Shown in pieces: positions 1 to 6,104 of a stretch of DNA of 7,879 bases; the first letter of the stretch is position 1, and each line of letters starts with the position of its first letter. A program made the translations under genes and the position numbers. This DNA is from an uncultured Oscillospiraceae bacterium (lineage in GTDB: Bacteria; Bacillota; Clostridia; Oscillospirales; Oscillospiraceae). The DNA lies in NCBI GenBank assembly GCA_900762005.1, contig CAAFEV010000260.1:1-7879 (forward strand), read 5' to 3'. The notes beneath the pieces are model-generated. The model did not search any database, was not told the DNA's origin, and saw only the letters and a list, made by a program, of their open reading frames with translations.

Positions 1-76
1 AATGAAAGCGGTATCCTGTGTGTCCGAGCATAGTATTCCCCTTGTGTGGGTCATCATGCAGGAAAATTTTACAAAA

Positions 77-883
77 TCAAGCCTTCCCAAGTTCCTGCGT
101 TCTTGCATATGCGGCTATCACCGCTTGTTCCGCAGCTGCACGGAAGCCATACTCCTCCAATGAGAGAACGCCCACGATTGTACTTCCAGCGGGTGAGCAA
201 ACTGCGTCTTTGAGTTGCGCCGGATGCTTCCCGGTTTTGAGCACCATTTTTGCTGTACCAAGCACCATCTGCGCAGCATACTGTGTCGCGGTTTCGCGGG
301 GCAAGCCGCAGGAGACCCCAGCATCAGATAATGCTTCCAAGAGAATGTAAATAAAAGCAGGTCCGCAGCCGCAAAGTGCGCTTGCCGCATCAATCAGTTC
401 CTCTGGCAACGGAGCCAGTTTTCCCGCAGTTTTAAGCAGCTCGCAAAGCAGCTCAGTGTCGTCATTCGTAGATGCTGCGTTGCCGCAGTAGGGAATCATT
501 CCCTCACCAACCAAGGCGGGTGTGTTCGGCATTATGCGCAGCACGGGATAATCGCCGCCTGCCATTTGTGCAATTTGCGCCGTTGTCATGCCGGCGATCA
601 TACTTACCAGCACAAAGCGATCCTTTCGCGCAGCAAGTACGGGGGCAATTGAAGTAAGCACCTGCTTCACTTTTTGCGGCTTTACACCGAGAAAAATCAC
701 ATTTGCCTGTTTAGCAAGCGTCTCATTTGTAGTCGCTTCACAGTTGTGCGTTGCTGCAAATTGCGCCGCCTTTTCCATAGTACGGCTGCTTACCAACACA
801 TTTACTCCGCCTGCCACTGTGCAGACGCATGCGGCTAAGGTGCCGCCCATATTCCCCACGCCTAGAAATCCAATCTGGTCCAT
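77..883 (-). CDS. proC: Pyrroline-5-carboxylate reductase (ProC)
   Basis: Catalyses the last step of proline synthesis, the NAD(P)H-dependent reduction of 1-pyrroline-5-carboxylate to proline, in the cytoplasm. The predicted protein is 268 aa, the usual family length. Visible motifs: the N-terminal Rossmann dinucleotide loop GVGNMG (residues 8-13), RIMPNTP (116-122), and the C-terminal dimerisation/active-site region with ALCGCGPAF (169-177) and the P5CR signature around KDAVCSPAGSTIVG (225-238). Most relatives I recall have SGSGPAY where this one has CGCGPAF. An in-frame upstream ATG at 925 would add 14 unrelated residues inside proA. I chose the start at 883 because an AAGGAG lies 8 nt upstream and the protein then begins directly with the Rossmann strand. 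It is the last gene seen of the proB-proA-proC operon, 13 bp after proA. No convincing terminator is visible in positions 1-76. Confidence 0.95.
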   Translation of the reverse strand: MDQIGFLGVGNMGGTLAACVCTVAGGVNVLVSSRTMEKAAQFAATHNCEATTNETLAKQANVIFLGVKPQKVKQVLTSIAPVLAARKDRFVLVSMIAGMTTAQIAQMAGGDYPVLRIMPNTPALVGEGMIPYCGNAASTNDDTELLCELLKTAGKLAPLPEELIDAASALCGCGPAFIYILLEALSDAGVSCGLPRETATQYAAQMVLGTAKMVLKTGKHPAQLKDAVCSPAGSTIVGVLSLEEYGFRAAAEQAVIAAYARTQELGKA

Positions 884-891
884 CGTACTCG

Positions 892-897
892 CTCCTT
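892..897 (-). promoter_or_regulatory. Ribosome binding site that fixes the proC start
   Basis: The minus strand reads AAGGAG here, 8 nt before the ATG at 883, and overlaps the proA stop codon by one base. It supports the shorter ProC over the in-frame start at 925, which would sit within the proA coding region. Seen directly; the spacing is near the Firmicutes optimum. Confidence 0.75.
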
Positions 898-1862
898 CAG
901 CGTATCTGTCCGTTTCCGCGGACAATATATTTATAGGTTGTCAGTTCACGCAGCCCCATCGGACCGCGTGCATGCAGTTTTTGTGTGGAAATTCCCATTT
1001 CGCAGCCGAGTCCGAATTCTCCGCCGTCAGTAAAACGGGTAGAAGCGTTGACATAGACCGCTGCGCTGTCCACCTTTTGGATGAATTCTGCTGCCGCCGC
1101 CTCATCGCGGGTAATAATCGCTTCACTGTGTCCGGTGGAGTGTGCAGCAATGTGCGCAATGGCATCCTCCAATGACGATACCACCTTCACTGCCAGAACA
1201 TAATCCAAAAATTCAGTATCAAAGTCTGTCTCCGATGCCGGTGTGCCACCGATTATCGCATATGCTTCCGAATCTGTGCGCAGTTCAACCGTCGGTTTTC
1301 CCTCGAGTTCCCGATCATATCGGAATCGAGATAGCAGCAGTGCCAAAAACAGCGGTGCAATATCCCGATGCACCAGACAGACCTCCGCTGCATTGCACAC
1401 AGAGGGACGGCTTGTTTTTGCATTTTCCAGTATATTCAATGCCATTGTACAGTCTGCGTCACGATCGATATAAATATGGCAGATGCCTGTTCCAGTCTGA
1501 ATGCAAGGTACTTTTGCGTTTTCCGTGCAGGCACGAATGAGCCCTGCACCGCCGCGTGGAATTAGCAGATCGATATAGCCCACACCCTGCATCAGTTCCG
1601 TCGCACTCTGTCGCGTGGTGTCACTCACAAGACAAATGCATTCTTCCGGCAAACCCGCGGCGCAAAGTCCCTCTCGTAGTGCCGCAACAATGCTCTCGGC
1701 AGAGCGGTACGTCTCTTTACCACTGCGCAAAATACATGCATTACCGCTTTTCACGCAGAGCGCGGCAGCATCGGCGGTAACATTTGGACGACTTTCGTAA
1801 ATAATCGCTATCACGCCAAGCGGTGCTGCGGTTTTTTCAATTACCAAGCCGTTATCACGCAC
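897..1862 (-). CDS. proA: ProA C-terminal fragment after the frameshift
   Basis: Open from a TAG just upstream of the frameshift to the proA stop. It carries most of the aldehyde-dehydrogenase-like fold, including the cysteine motif SVCNAAE (residues 154-160 of this piece). The only start that a gene caller would pick is a GTG at 1862, which has no ribosome binding site and lies inside the family core, so independent translation is unlikely. It is best read as the 3' part of the pseudogene. Confidence 0.6.
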   Translation of the reverse strand: MRDNGLVIEKTAAPLGVIAIIYESRPNVTADAAALCVKSGNACILRSGKETYRSAESIVAALREGLCAAGLPEECICLVSDTTRQSATELMQGVGYIDLLIPRGGAGLIRACTENAKVPCIQTGTGICHIYIDRDADCTMALNILENAKTSRPSVCNAAEVCLVHRDIAPLFLALLLSRFRYDRELEGKPTVELRTDSEAYAIIGGTPASETDFDTEFLDYVLAVKVVSSLEDAIAHIAAHSTGHSEAIITRDEAAAAEFIQKVDSAAVYVNASTRFTDGGEFGLGCEMGISTQKLHARGPMGLRELTTYKYIVRGNGQIR

Positions 1863-1863
1863 C

Positions 1864-2151
1864 TCACGTGCAAGAGTTTTGCCAACGGGGTCGGGTAATG
1901 GAAACCTCTAAGATTCCCTGTGCCATGCTTGCAATACGCTCTGCCGTTAGGGAAAGACGGTCAAGCATAACATCTGAAATTGTGCCGCGTGCCGCATCTA
2001 AATCCTGCGCATTTGCCTCAAGAATTTCCTGCGTATGCAGCAAAAGTGCCTGTGCCATCAAGACTAAAGCGTTATTTTTTTTTGATGTATCCGCGGCTGC
2101 CATGCACGGTGCCGCAGTTTTTGCCTGCTGCATCAGTTCTAGAGTTGTCAT
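1864..2151 (-). CDS. proA: ProA N-terminal fragment before the frameshift
   Basis: This is the part of broken proA that would be translated after coupling to proB: 95 residues, of which the first 83 match the ProA N-terminal domain and the last 12 (after GILEV) are out-of-frame sequence. It lacks the catalytic cysteine, so it would not be active alone. Listed so that the two-piece appearance of the locus is explained. Confidence 0.6.
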   Translation of the reverse strand: MTTLELMQQAKTAAPCMAAADTSKKNNALVLMAQALLLHTQEILEANAQDLDAARGTISDVMLDRLSLTAERIASMAQGILEVSITRPRWQNSCT

Positions 2152-2921
2152 TGTATTTTCCTCCCGATAAAGCGTGTACCGATTGGTTCTCCCTGTACGA
2201 TTTGGTAGAGAATCTCCGGCTTTGCACCGTTTGCAATAACCATGTCAATGCCTGCACTCATGGAGAGCTGCGCTGCGTGCAGCTTAGTTTCCATGCCGCC
2301 GCTACCTAAAGCGGAGCGACTGCCGCCTGCTAAGGCTAAAATTCCCGGAGAAAGAGACTCCACCCGGGAAATGCATTTTGCCTGCGCATCGGTGTGCGGG
2401 TCGGCGGTGTATAGGCCGTCAATGTCAGAGAGAATGACTAATAATTCCGCACCGGCACTGACCGCAACCTCCGCTGCTAAAGTATCATTGTCTCCAATTA
2501 CGATTTCCTCTGTAGCAATGGTATCGTTTTCGTTGATAATCGGTAAAATGCCCAGTTCCAGCAGACGAAACAGCGTGTTGTGGAAGTTTTCTCGCCGTTT
2601 TCCATTTTGAATGTCGCTGCCGGTCAGGAGAATTTGCGCAACGGTGTGATGATATTCGGAAAAAAGTTTATCATAGGTGTACATCAGCTCGCACTGTCCG
2701 ACGGCAGCGGCTGCCTGTTTCGTCGGCATATCCTGCGGACGCTCACGCAGGCAGAGCTTTCCCACGCCCATGCCGATTGCACCGGAGGAAACGAGGACAA
2801 TTTCATGTCCCGCATTTTTTAAATCGCTGAGCACTTTGCAAAGCTGTTCCACGCGACGGATGTTTTGCATTCCGTTTATGTATGCCAGCGTCGAAGTGCC
2901 GACTTTCACGACAATTCTCAT
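2148..2921 (-). CDS. proB: Glutamate 5-kinase (ProB), short form without PUA domain
   Basis: Phosphorylates glutamate with ATP to gamma-glutamyl phosphate, the committed and normally proline-inhibited first step of proline synthesis. The 257-aa protein is a single amino-acid-kinase domain: VVKVGTSTL at 4-12 (Lys6), the phosphate-binding SSGAIGMG at 45-52, NENDTI at 130-135, GDND at 143-146, SDIDGLY at 165-171 and GSGGMETK at 207-213. The C-terminal PUA domain of the longer (about 365 aa) enterobacterial and Bacillus forms is absent, as in many clostridial proteins. The start is supported by AAGGAGGCG at 2928-2936, 8 nt from the ATG when measured from AAGGAGG. First gene of the operon; its TGA overlaps the proA ATG. 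The leader from the predicted promoter is only about 20 nt, so a T-box or other long leader switch is excluded. Confidence 0.95.
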   Translation of the reverse strand: MRIVVKVGTSTLAYINGMQNIRRVEQLCKVLSDLKNAGHEIVLVSSGAIGMGVGKLCLRERPQDMPTKQAAAAVGQCELMYTYDKLFSEYHHTVAQILLTGSDIQNGKRRENFHNTLFRLLELGILPIINENDTIATEEIVIGDNDTLAAEVAVSAGAELLVILSDIDGLYTADPHTDAQAKCISRVESLSPGILALAGGSRSALGSGGMETKLHAAQLSMSAGIDMVIANGAKPEILYQIVQGEPIGTRFIGRKIQ

Positions 2922-2946
2922 TTCAAACGCCTCCTTGTTTCATTTG

Positions 2947-2975
2947 ATTGTAGCAGAAAAAAATATAAAAAGCAA
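2947..2975 (-). promoter_or_regulatory. Sigma-A-type promoter for proBAC
   Basis: Read on the minus strand: -35 TTGCTT (2970-2975), a 17-bp spacer rich in T, and -10 TACAAT (2947-2952), preceded by TGC, which makes an extended -10 (TGnTAnAAT-like). Transcription would start near 2940 and give a leader of about 20 nt with the proB ribosome binding site inside it. The -10 matches the consensus at 5 of 6 positions and the -35 at its first three. Inferred from consensus only. Confidence 0.65.
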
Positions 2976-3007
2976 TGAAAATGCAGGCAAAAGTGGTCTG
3001 TTTTCGT

Positions 3008-3036
3008 GCATATGTTCGCTTTTGCCGGAAATACTA
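3008..3036 (+). promoter_or_regulatory. Candidate forespore (sigma-F/sigma-G) promoter for spoVAC
   Basis: GCATA at 3008-3012 fits the -35 recalled for forespore sigma factors. GGAAATACTA at 3027-3036 fits the sigma-F -10 pattern GGnrAnAnTw at every defined position, and its last seven bases are one mismatch from the sigma-G CATnnTA pattern. The spacing (14 nt to GG, 17 nt to the sigma-G core) is one to two bases shorter than the published consensus spacing as I recall it. No TTGACA/TATAAT pair is evident on this strand. The placement directly before a sporulation gene strengthens the reading. Confidence 0.45.
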
Positions 3037-3043
3037 CGTAAAA

Positions 3044-3050
3044 AGGGGGA
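3044..3050 (+). promoter_or_regulatory. Ribosome binding site that fixes the spoVAC start
   Basis: AGGGGGA at 3044-3050 lies 7 nt before the ATG at 3058. The reading frame is open far upstream (to 2677 and beyond, antisense to proB), so this site and the SpoVAC family length decide the start. A GTG at 3055 directly before the ATG is a minor alternative. Confidence 0.65.
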
Positions 3051-3057
3051 AATCGTG

Positions 3058-3501
3058 ATGAAAATGAGCAATGCAGAGTACGGAAAGTTTGTGGATTCCC
3101 TTGCGCCGAAATCAAAAACATGGAAAAATTGCCTGAATGCCTTTTGGACGGGCGGTCTGATTTGCTGTCTGGGACAGCTATTAATGAACTGGTTCGGGTC
3201 ACTGGGACTCGGCAAGCAGGAGAGCAGCACGGTGGTTTCCATCTGCCTTGTATTTCTTGCGGCGGTTCTGACAGGGCTTGCACTTTACGATAACATTGCA
3301 AAGCTCGCCGGAGCGGGCACACTTGTCCCGATTACGGGCTTCGCCAACTCGATTGTTGCGCCTGCGGTGGAATTTAAAACCGAGGGCGTGGTACTGGGCA
3401 CCTGCGCAAAGATGTTTACGATTGCAGGTCCGGTGCTGGTATTCGGCACGGCGGCAAGCTGGATTTACGGCATCATTTACTGGATTACCACCATAATATA
3501 G
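3058..3501 (+). CDS. spoVAC: Stage V sporulation protein AC (SpoVAC)
   Basis: Integral membrane protein of the spore inner membrane. In Bacillus, SpoVA proteins carry Ca-dipicolinic acid into the forespore and release it at germination, and SpoVAC itself has been described as a mechanosensitive channel. The 147-aa protein has the family length. Hydrophobic segments lie at about 24-46, 57-77, 92-105 and 119-146. The most telling stretch is GAGTLVPITGFANSIVAPA (85-103), followed by VEFKTEGVVLGT, a SpoVAC/SpoVAE hallmark. In known genomes spoVAC normally sits beside spoVAD and spoVAE; neither is here, the gene being flanked by proB (divergent, 136 bp away) and the amidase (convergent). It has its own promoter candidate and terminator, so it looks like a single-gene unit. 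Function is inferred from the family. Confidence 0.92.
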   Translation: MKMSNAEYGKFVDSLAPKSKTWKNCLNAFWTGGLICCLGQLLMNWFGSLGLGKQESSTVVSICLVFLAAVLTGLALYDNIAKLAGAGTLVPITGFANSIVAPAVEFKTEGVVLGTCAKMFTIAGPVLVFGTAASWIYGIIYWITTII

Positions 3502-3505
3502 GTAA

Positions 3506-3549
3506 CGGTGTCTGCTTCGATGAGCTTGAAGCAGACACCGCTGTTTTTT
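3506..3549 (+). terminator. Rho-independent terminator after spoVAC
   Basis: A perfect 13-bp stem (CGGTGTCTGCTTC at 3506-3518 with its complement at 3528-3540) closes a 9-nt loop and is followed by CTG and six T (3544-3549). It starts 4 nt after the spoVAC stop. On the other strand the hairpin also follows the amidase stop, but only a weakly T-rich tail (TTACCTATATTAT) comes after it, so it may stop the opposing transcript less well. The T run abuts the amidase stop codon, so the two convergent genes share this 46-bp spacer. Confidence 0.9.
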
Positions 3550-4321
3550 ATTCAGCCTGTTTCCGCAGCCGTTCTACCATGACAGCGGTCTCTTCTCTCG
3601 TGCTGTAGCCGCGTGGGCGGGAGCCGTCGGTAATCCCGGCGGCTATGGCGGCGGCAAGCTCATCCGCCGCCCATGCACTCGGCTTTGTGTTCTCTCCGGT
3701 CAAGCGGTCGGTTAGTCGCTCGTCAATCAGCGCAATCAGCTCCTGCTTCGTCATCTGCTCCACCTCCATCTGCTCCGAAACCTGTTTGCGGAAATCCTCC
3801 ATTGTTCTGCCGTAGCGCGTCAGCCAGTGGGTCACGTCGCCGTGATTGCTCGCAAGTCTGCGCCGATAGCCCTCCGCATGGTCAATCACAACACCGTCTT
3901 GCAGCGGGTCGAGCCGATACATCGCACACAGATATGCCGTCAGCTCCGCCGCTTCACGGAAGGCGGCGTCAAAATAAGCACGGTCGGTAAGCGCATCCTC
4001 GCAGATTTCAAAGGAGATATGCGTGTTGTTCGCCGCGCCGCCCGCGTGCCAGCCGCGATGATTCCACGGCAGTGTCTGATACGTCGCAATGCCGCCGCTG
4101 CGCTTTTTGCCGATGAAGGCGTGGACGCAGACATCCAAGCCGGGGCGGTTCCAGTCATTGGCATTCGGGTTCTTGCCGAGCAGACCGTCATCGGGTTGGA
4201 CATAGCGGCGCAGATTCGGGTTGTTTGCCCCGGTGGAGTGCACCATCACGCCCTTCGGCGCAATGGTCGCGCCCCGTTTATAGCAATCGTTTTGTGTTAA
4301 AATACATTCATGCAGCTCCAT
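3548..4321 (-). CDS. N-acetylmuramoyl-L-alanine amidase, phage-endolysin-like (Amidase_2) with C-terminal SLH-like half
   Basis: Predicted zinc amidase that cuts the bond between N-acetylmuramic acid and L-alanine in peptidoglycan. The 257-aa protein has an Amidase_2/PGRP domain at about 15-180: MVHSTG with zinc ligand His28, SFEIC with probable catalytic Glu105, and DHAEGYRRRLASNHGDVTHW with His148 and Asp162 or His165 as further ligands. This last arrangement is typical of clostridial phage lysins. A linker (186-212) leads to residues 216-253, WAADELAAAIAAGITDG then STREETAVMVERL, which resemble one S-layer-homology repeat, also common at lysin C-termini. There is no signal peptide or membrane segment, so export would need a holin, a dedicated exporter or cell lysis. 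GGGAGG lies 5 nt before the ATG. It follows rqcH on the same strand by 46 bp. No other phage genes surround it. Family call firm; cellular role unknown. Confidence 0.9.
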   Translation of the reverse strand: MELHECILTQNDCYKRGATIAPKGVMVHSTGANNPNLRRYVQPDDGLLGKNPNANDWNRPGLDVCVHAFIGKKRSGGIATYQTLPWNHRGWHAGGAANNTHISFEICEDALTDRAYFDAAFREAAELTAYLCAMYRLDPLQDGVVIDHAEGYRRRLASNHGDVTHWLTRYGRTMEDFRKQVSEQMEVEQMTKQELIALIDERLTDRLTGENTKPSAWAADELAAAIAAGITDGSRPRGYSTREETAVMVERLRKQAE

Positions 4322-4344
4322 AGGCGCCTCCCTCGGGCTATCCT

Positions 4345-4358
4345 ATGCAAAGCTGCAT
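4345..4358. repeat. Small inverted repeat between rqcH and the amidase gene
   Basis: ATGCA (4345-4349) and TGCAT (4354-4358) flank a 4-nt loop in the 46-bp gap between the rqcH stop and the amidase start. The stem is too short and lacks a T tract to be a good terminator, so co-transcription of the amidase with rqcH is possible. It could also be chance. Confidence 0.3.
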
Positions 4359-4367
4359 GAAGTGTGA

Positions 4368-6104
4368 TTATCTGACAGACAGCCGCTCCGGCAGGCCGCG
4401 CTCGGGCGTGACCAGCACCGTGCGGTAATGCTCGTAGACAACCATGCCGGGTTTTGCGCCGCCCGGCTTGCGTAAATTGCGCACGGCGGTGACGTCGACG
4501 GGGACATTCTGCCCCTCGCGCGCCTGCGAAAAGTATGCCGCAAGCATTGCCGCCTCGGTGATTGCGGCATCGGGCGGTTCTTCCCCGGCACAGGCAAGGA
4601 TGACATGAGTGCCATGAAATTTTTGCACATGAAGCCATAAATCATCCTTGCGCGCAGTCTTCATCGAGAGCATATCGTTCTGACGGTTGTTGCGCCCGAC
4701 GTAAATCGGATAGCCGCCGGTGGAGGTGAACTGCATGGGCTGCGAGGGCGGGAGCTTACGCTGCCGCTTGCGGTCACTTGCGCGGACATAGCCGCCGGAC
4801 TCCAGTTCATCCCGAATTTCCGCAAGGTCGCGCTCGTTTTCCGCCCGGGACAGCTCGTCCAAAACGGCGGCAAGGTACTGCGTCTCGGCCTCTCCCTGCG
4901 CAAGCTGCTCGGTCAGAATTTTTTCGGCGTGCTTCGCCTTGGTATAATCCTTGTAGAACTTCGCGGCGTTCTGCTGCGGCGAGAGGTTCGGCTTGAGCGG
5001 TATGTCGATTTCGCCCATCGTCTCGTCGTAAAAATCCACAGCGCGCAAAACAGTCTGTCCGCGCTCCATCTGATACAGATTTGCGGTCACGATATCGCCG
5101 AGCCGACGCAGGCGTTCGCGGTCAAGCGTTGCCTCGCGCTCCCTGCGTTGCAAGGACAGCTTGCGCTCCTTGCGCTCTAACAGAGTCGTGACGTTTTTTC
5201 GCAGGCTCTGCGATTTTTGGCGCATCCGGTCGGCGTTGTCCGTCTCGGTATAATAGCCGTCGAGCAGGGCGGAAAAGGTTGGATAACGCTGCTTTTGCAG
5301 AAAATCGCCGTACTGCCGGATATCGCAGAAGGTAAAGTCGCCCGGGCGTTCTCCGCGCAGGAGCATGAGTGGCTGCTTCTCCCCGGAGAAGCGCAGCGCG
5401 TTTGTCAGATAACGAGCTAAGGTGCTGCGGTCCAGCGTTAAAATATCCGCTTCACAGTCGCCGCAGAAGTCAAAGGTAAGCTCCCGCGCAATCAGCGGGG
5501 ATAAGCCGGCGAAGTTAGAAATCAGCCAATCGTTCAGGTGTTTCGGCGCTTCAACATCGCTCAACATCGCTTGAATTTCGCTCAAAGTTGTTTCCTGCGG
5601 GATTTTTTTATCCTGCCGCGGCGGTTCGTGGTAGAACAGGCCGGGGAGCACCTGCCGCTGCTCGGACATTTCGAAGTCCACGCGGCGCAGGCAGTCAATG
5701 ATTCTGCCGTCCTCGCCGCAGAGAATGAGGTTGGAATTGCGCCCCATCAGCTCCAAATAAATCTGCTTCCGGCAGGGCACACCCATTTCGTCTGTGCAGT
5801 CAAAGTCAATCTGAACGCTGCGCTCGGCGGGCGGCTGGCGCAGGCCGGCAATTCTGCCGCCGGTGAGGTGCTTGCGCAAAAGCATACAGAACATCGGCGG
5901 CTGCGCCGGATTTTCAAAGCTCGCATCGGTCAGGTGAAGGCGCGGACGATTGACGTTTGCGCTGAGCAGGAGCTTGTCCTTTCCGCGCAGAAGCAGCAGC
6001 ACCGTGTCACGCGCAGGCTGCTGAATTTTTTCCACGCGCACCCCAATCAGCTTCGGACGCAGCTCGTCCAGAACGGCACTTAAAAAGATTGCATCAAACG
6101 GCAT
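4368..6104 (-). CDS. rqcH: Ribosome quality control protein RqcH (NFACT family, formerly fibronectin-binding protein FbpA)
   Basis: RqcH binds dissociated 50S subunits that still hold a peptidyl-tRNA and, with tRNA-Ala, adds C-terminal alanine tails that mark the stalled peptide for degradation. The 578-aa protein has the full family architecture: NFACT-N (1-about 200, MPFDAIFLSAVLDEL, ENPAQPPMFCMLLRKHL at 64-80, LELMGRNSNLIL at 117-128), helix-hairpin and coiled-coil middle (about 290-345 and 378-440, with NLSPQQNAAKFYKDYTKAK at 373-391), and the C-terminal NFACT-R domain (about 455-565, IYVGRNNRQND, DDLWLH, KPGGAKPGMVVYE). At the position of the functionally required Asp97-Arg98 of Bacillus RqcH this protein has Glu94-Arg95. 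The start at 6104 (not 6176) is chosen from GGAGG six nt upstream and the conserved MxFD N-terminus. It overlaps the mrnC end by 11 bp, so the two are coupled. Confidence 0.95.
   Translation of the reverse strand: MPFDAIFLSAVLDELRPKLIGVRVEKIQQPARDTVLLLLRGKDKLLLSANVNRPRLHLTDASFENPAQPPMFCMLLRKHLTGGRIAGLRQPPAERSVQIDFDCTDEMGVPCRKQIYLELMGRNSNLILCGEDGRIIDCLRRVDFEMSEQRQVLPGLFYHEPPRQDKKIPQETTLSEIQAMLSDVEAPKHLNDWLISNFAGLSPLIARELTFDFCGDCEADILTLDRSTLARYLTNALRFSGEKQPLMLLRGERPGDFTFCDIRQYGDFLQKQRYPTFSALLDGYYTETDNADRMRQKSQSLRKNVTTLLERKERKLSLQRREREATLDRERLRRLGDIVTANLYQMERGQTVLRAVDFYDETMGEIDIPLKPNLSPQQNAAKFYKDYTKAKHAEKILTEQLAQGEAETQYLAAVLDELSRAENERDLAEIRDELESGGYVRASDRKRQRKLPPSQPMQFTSTGGYPIYVGRNNRQNDMLSMKTARKDDLWLHVQKFHGTHVILACAGEEPPDAAITEAAMLAAYFSQAREGQNVPVDVTAVRNLRKPGGAKPGMVVYEHYRTVLVTPERGLPERLSVR

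Larger units (their letters stand above)
897..2151 (-). pseudogene. proA: Gamma-glutamyl phosphate reductase ProA, frameshifted
   Basis: ProA reduces gamma-glutamyl phosphate with NADPH to glutamate-5-semialdehyde, the second step of proline synthesis. Here it is split over two frames. Residues 1-83 read well (MTTLELMQQA... to GILEV). The frame then runs through 12 unrelated residues to a TGA at 1864-1866. The family sequence LPDPVGKTLAREV resumes one frame over, starting at about 1901. Removing one base from the T run at 1902-1904 restores a 417-aa protein, close to the usual 415-417, with IYESRPNVTADAA, GTGICHIY and the catalytic-cysteine motif RPSVCNAAE (Cys about 252) intact. Nothing else in the gene looks decayed. 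The gene begins with an ATGA overlap with the proB stop, so it is translationally coupled. It is either a recent inactivation or a base-calling error. A nine-A tract (plus-strand T run 2075-2083) lies early in the gene. Confidence 0.85.

Noticed and set aside
1..57. Possible start of another minus-strand gene after proC (MMTHTRGILCSDTQD...)
   Set aside because: Only 19 codons lie in the window, there is no ribosome binding site before the ATG, and I recognise no family.
588..1175. Long plus-strand frames antisense to proC and proA
   Set aside because: They lack ribosome binding sites and family resemblance, and the opposite strand encodes clear enzymes; they are shadows.
1880..1910. Programmed +1 frameshifting in proA at CCC-CGT on the minus strand
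   Set aside because: A slip there would join the frames, but the correct-frame family residues LPDP begin upstream of that point, so the lesion lies before it and the ancestral reading is uninterrupted. No stimulatory structure or Shine-Dalgarno-like site was seen.
2922..3057. T-box or riboswitch controlling the proline operon
   Set aside because: The predicted leader is about 20 nt and the whole spacer is 136 bp with two promoters; there is no room for such a structure and no T-box sequence was seen.
3548..4321. Prophage or prophage remnant around the amidase
   Set aside because: No integrase, holin, portal, tail or attachment-site repeat is visible; the neighbours are housekeeping genes.
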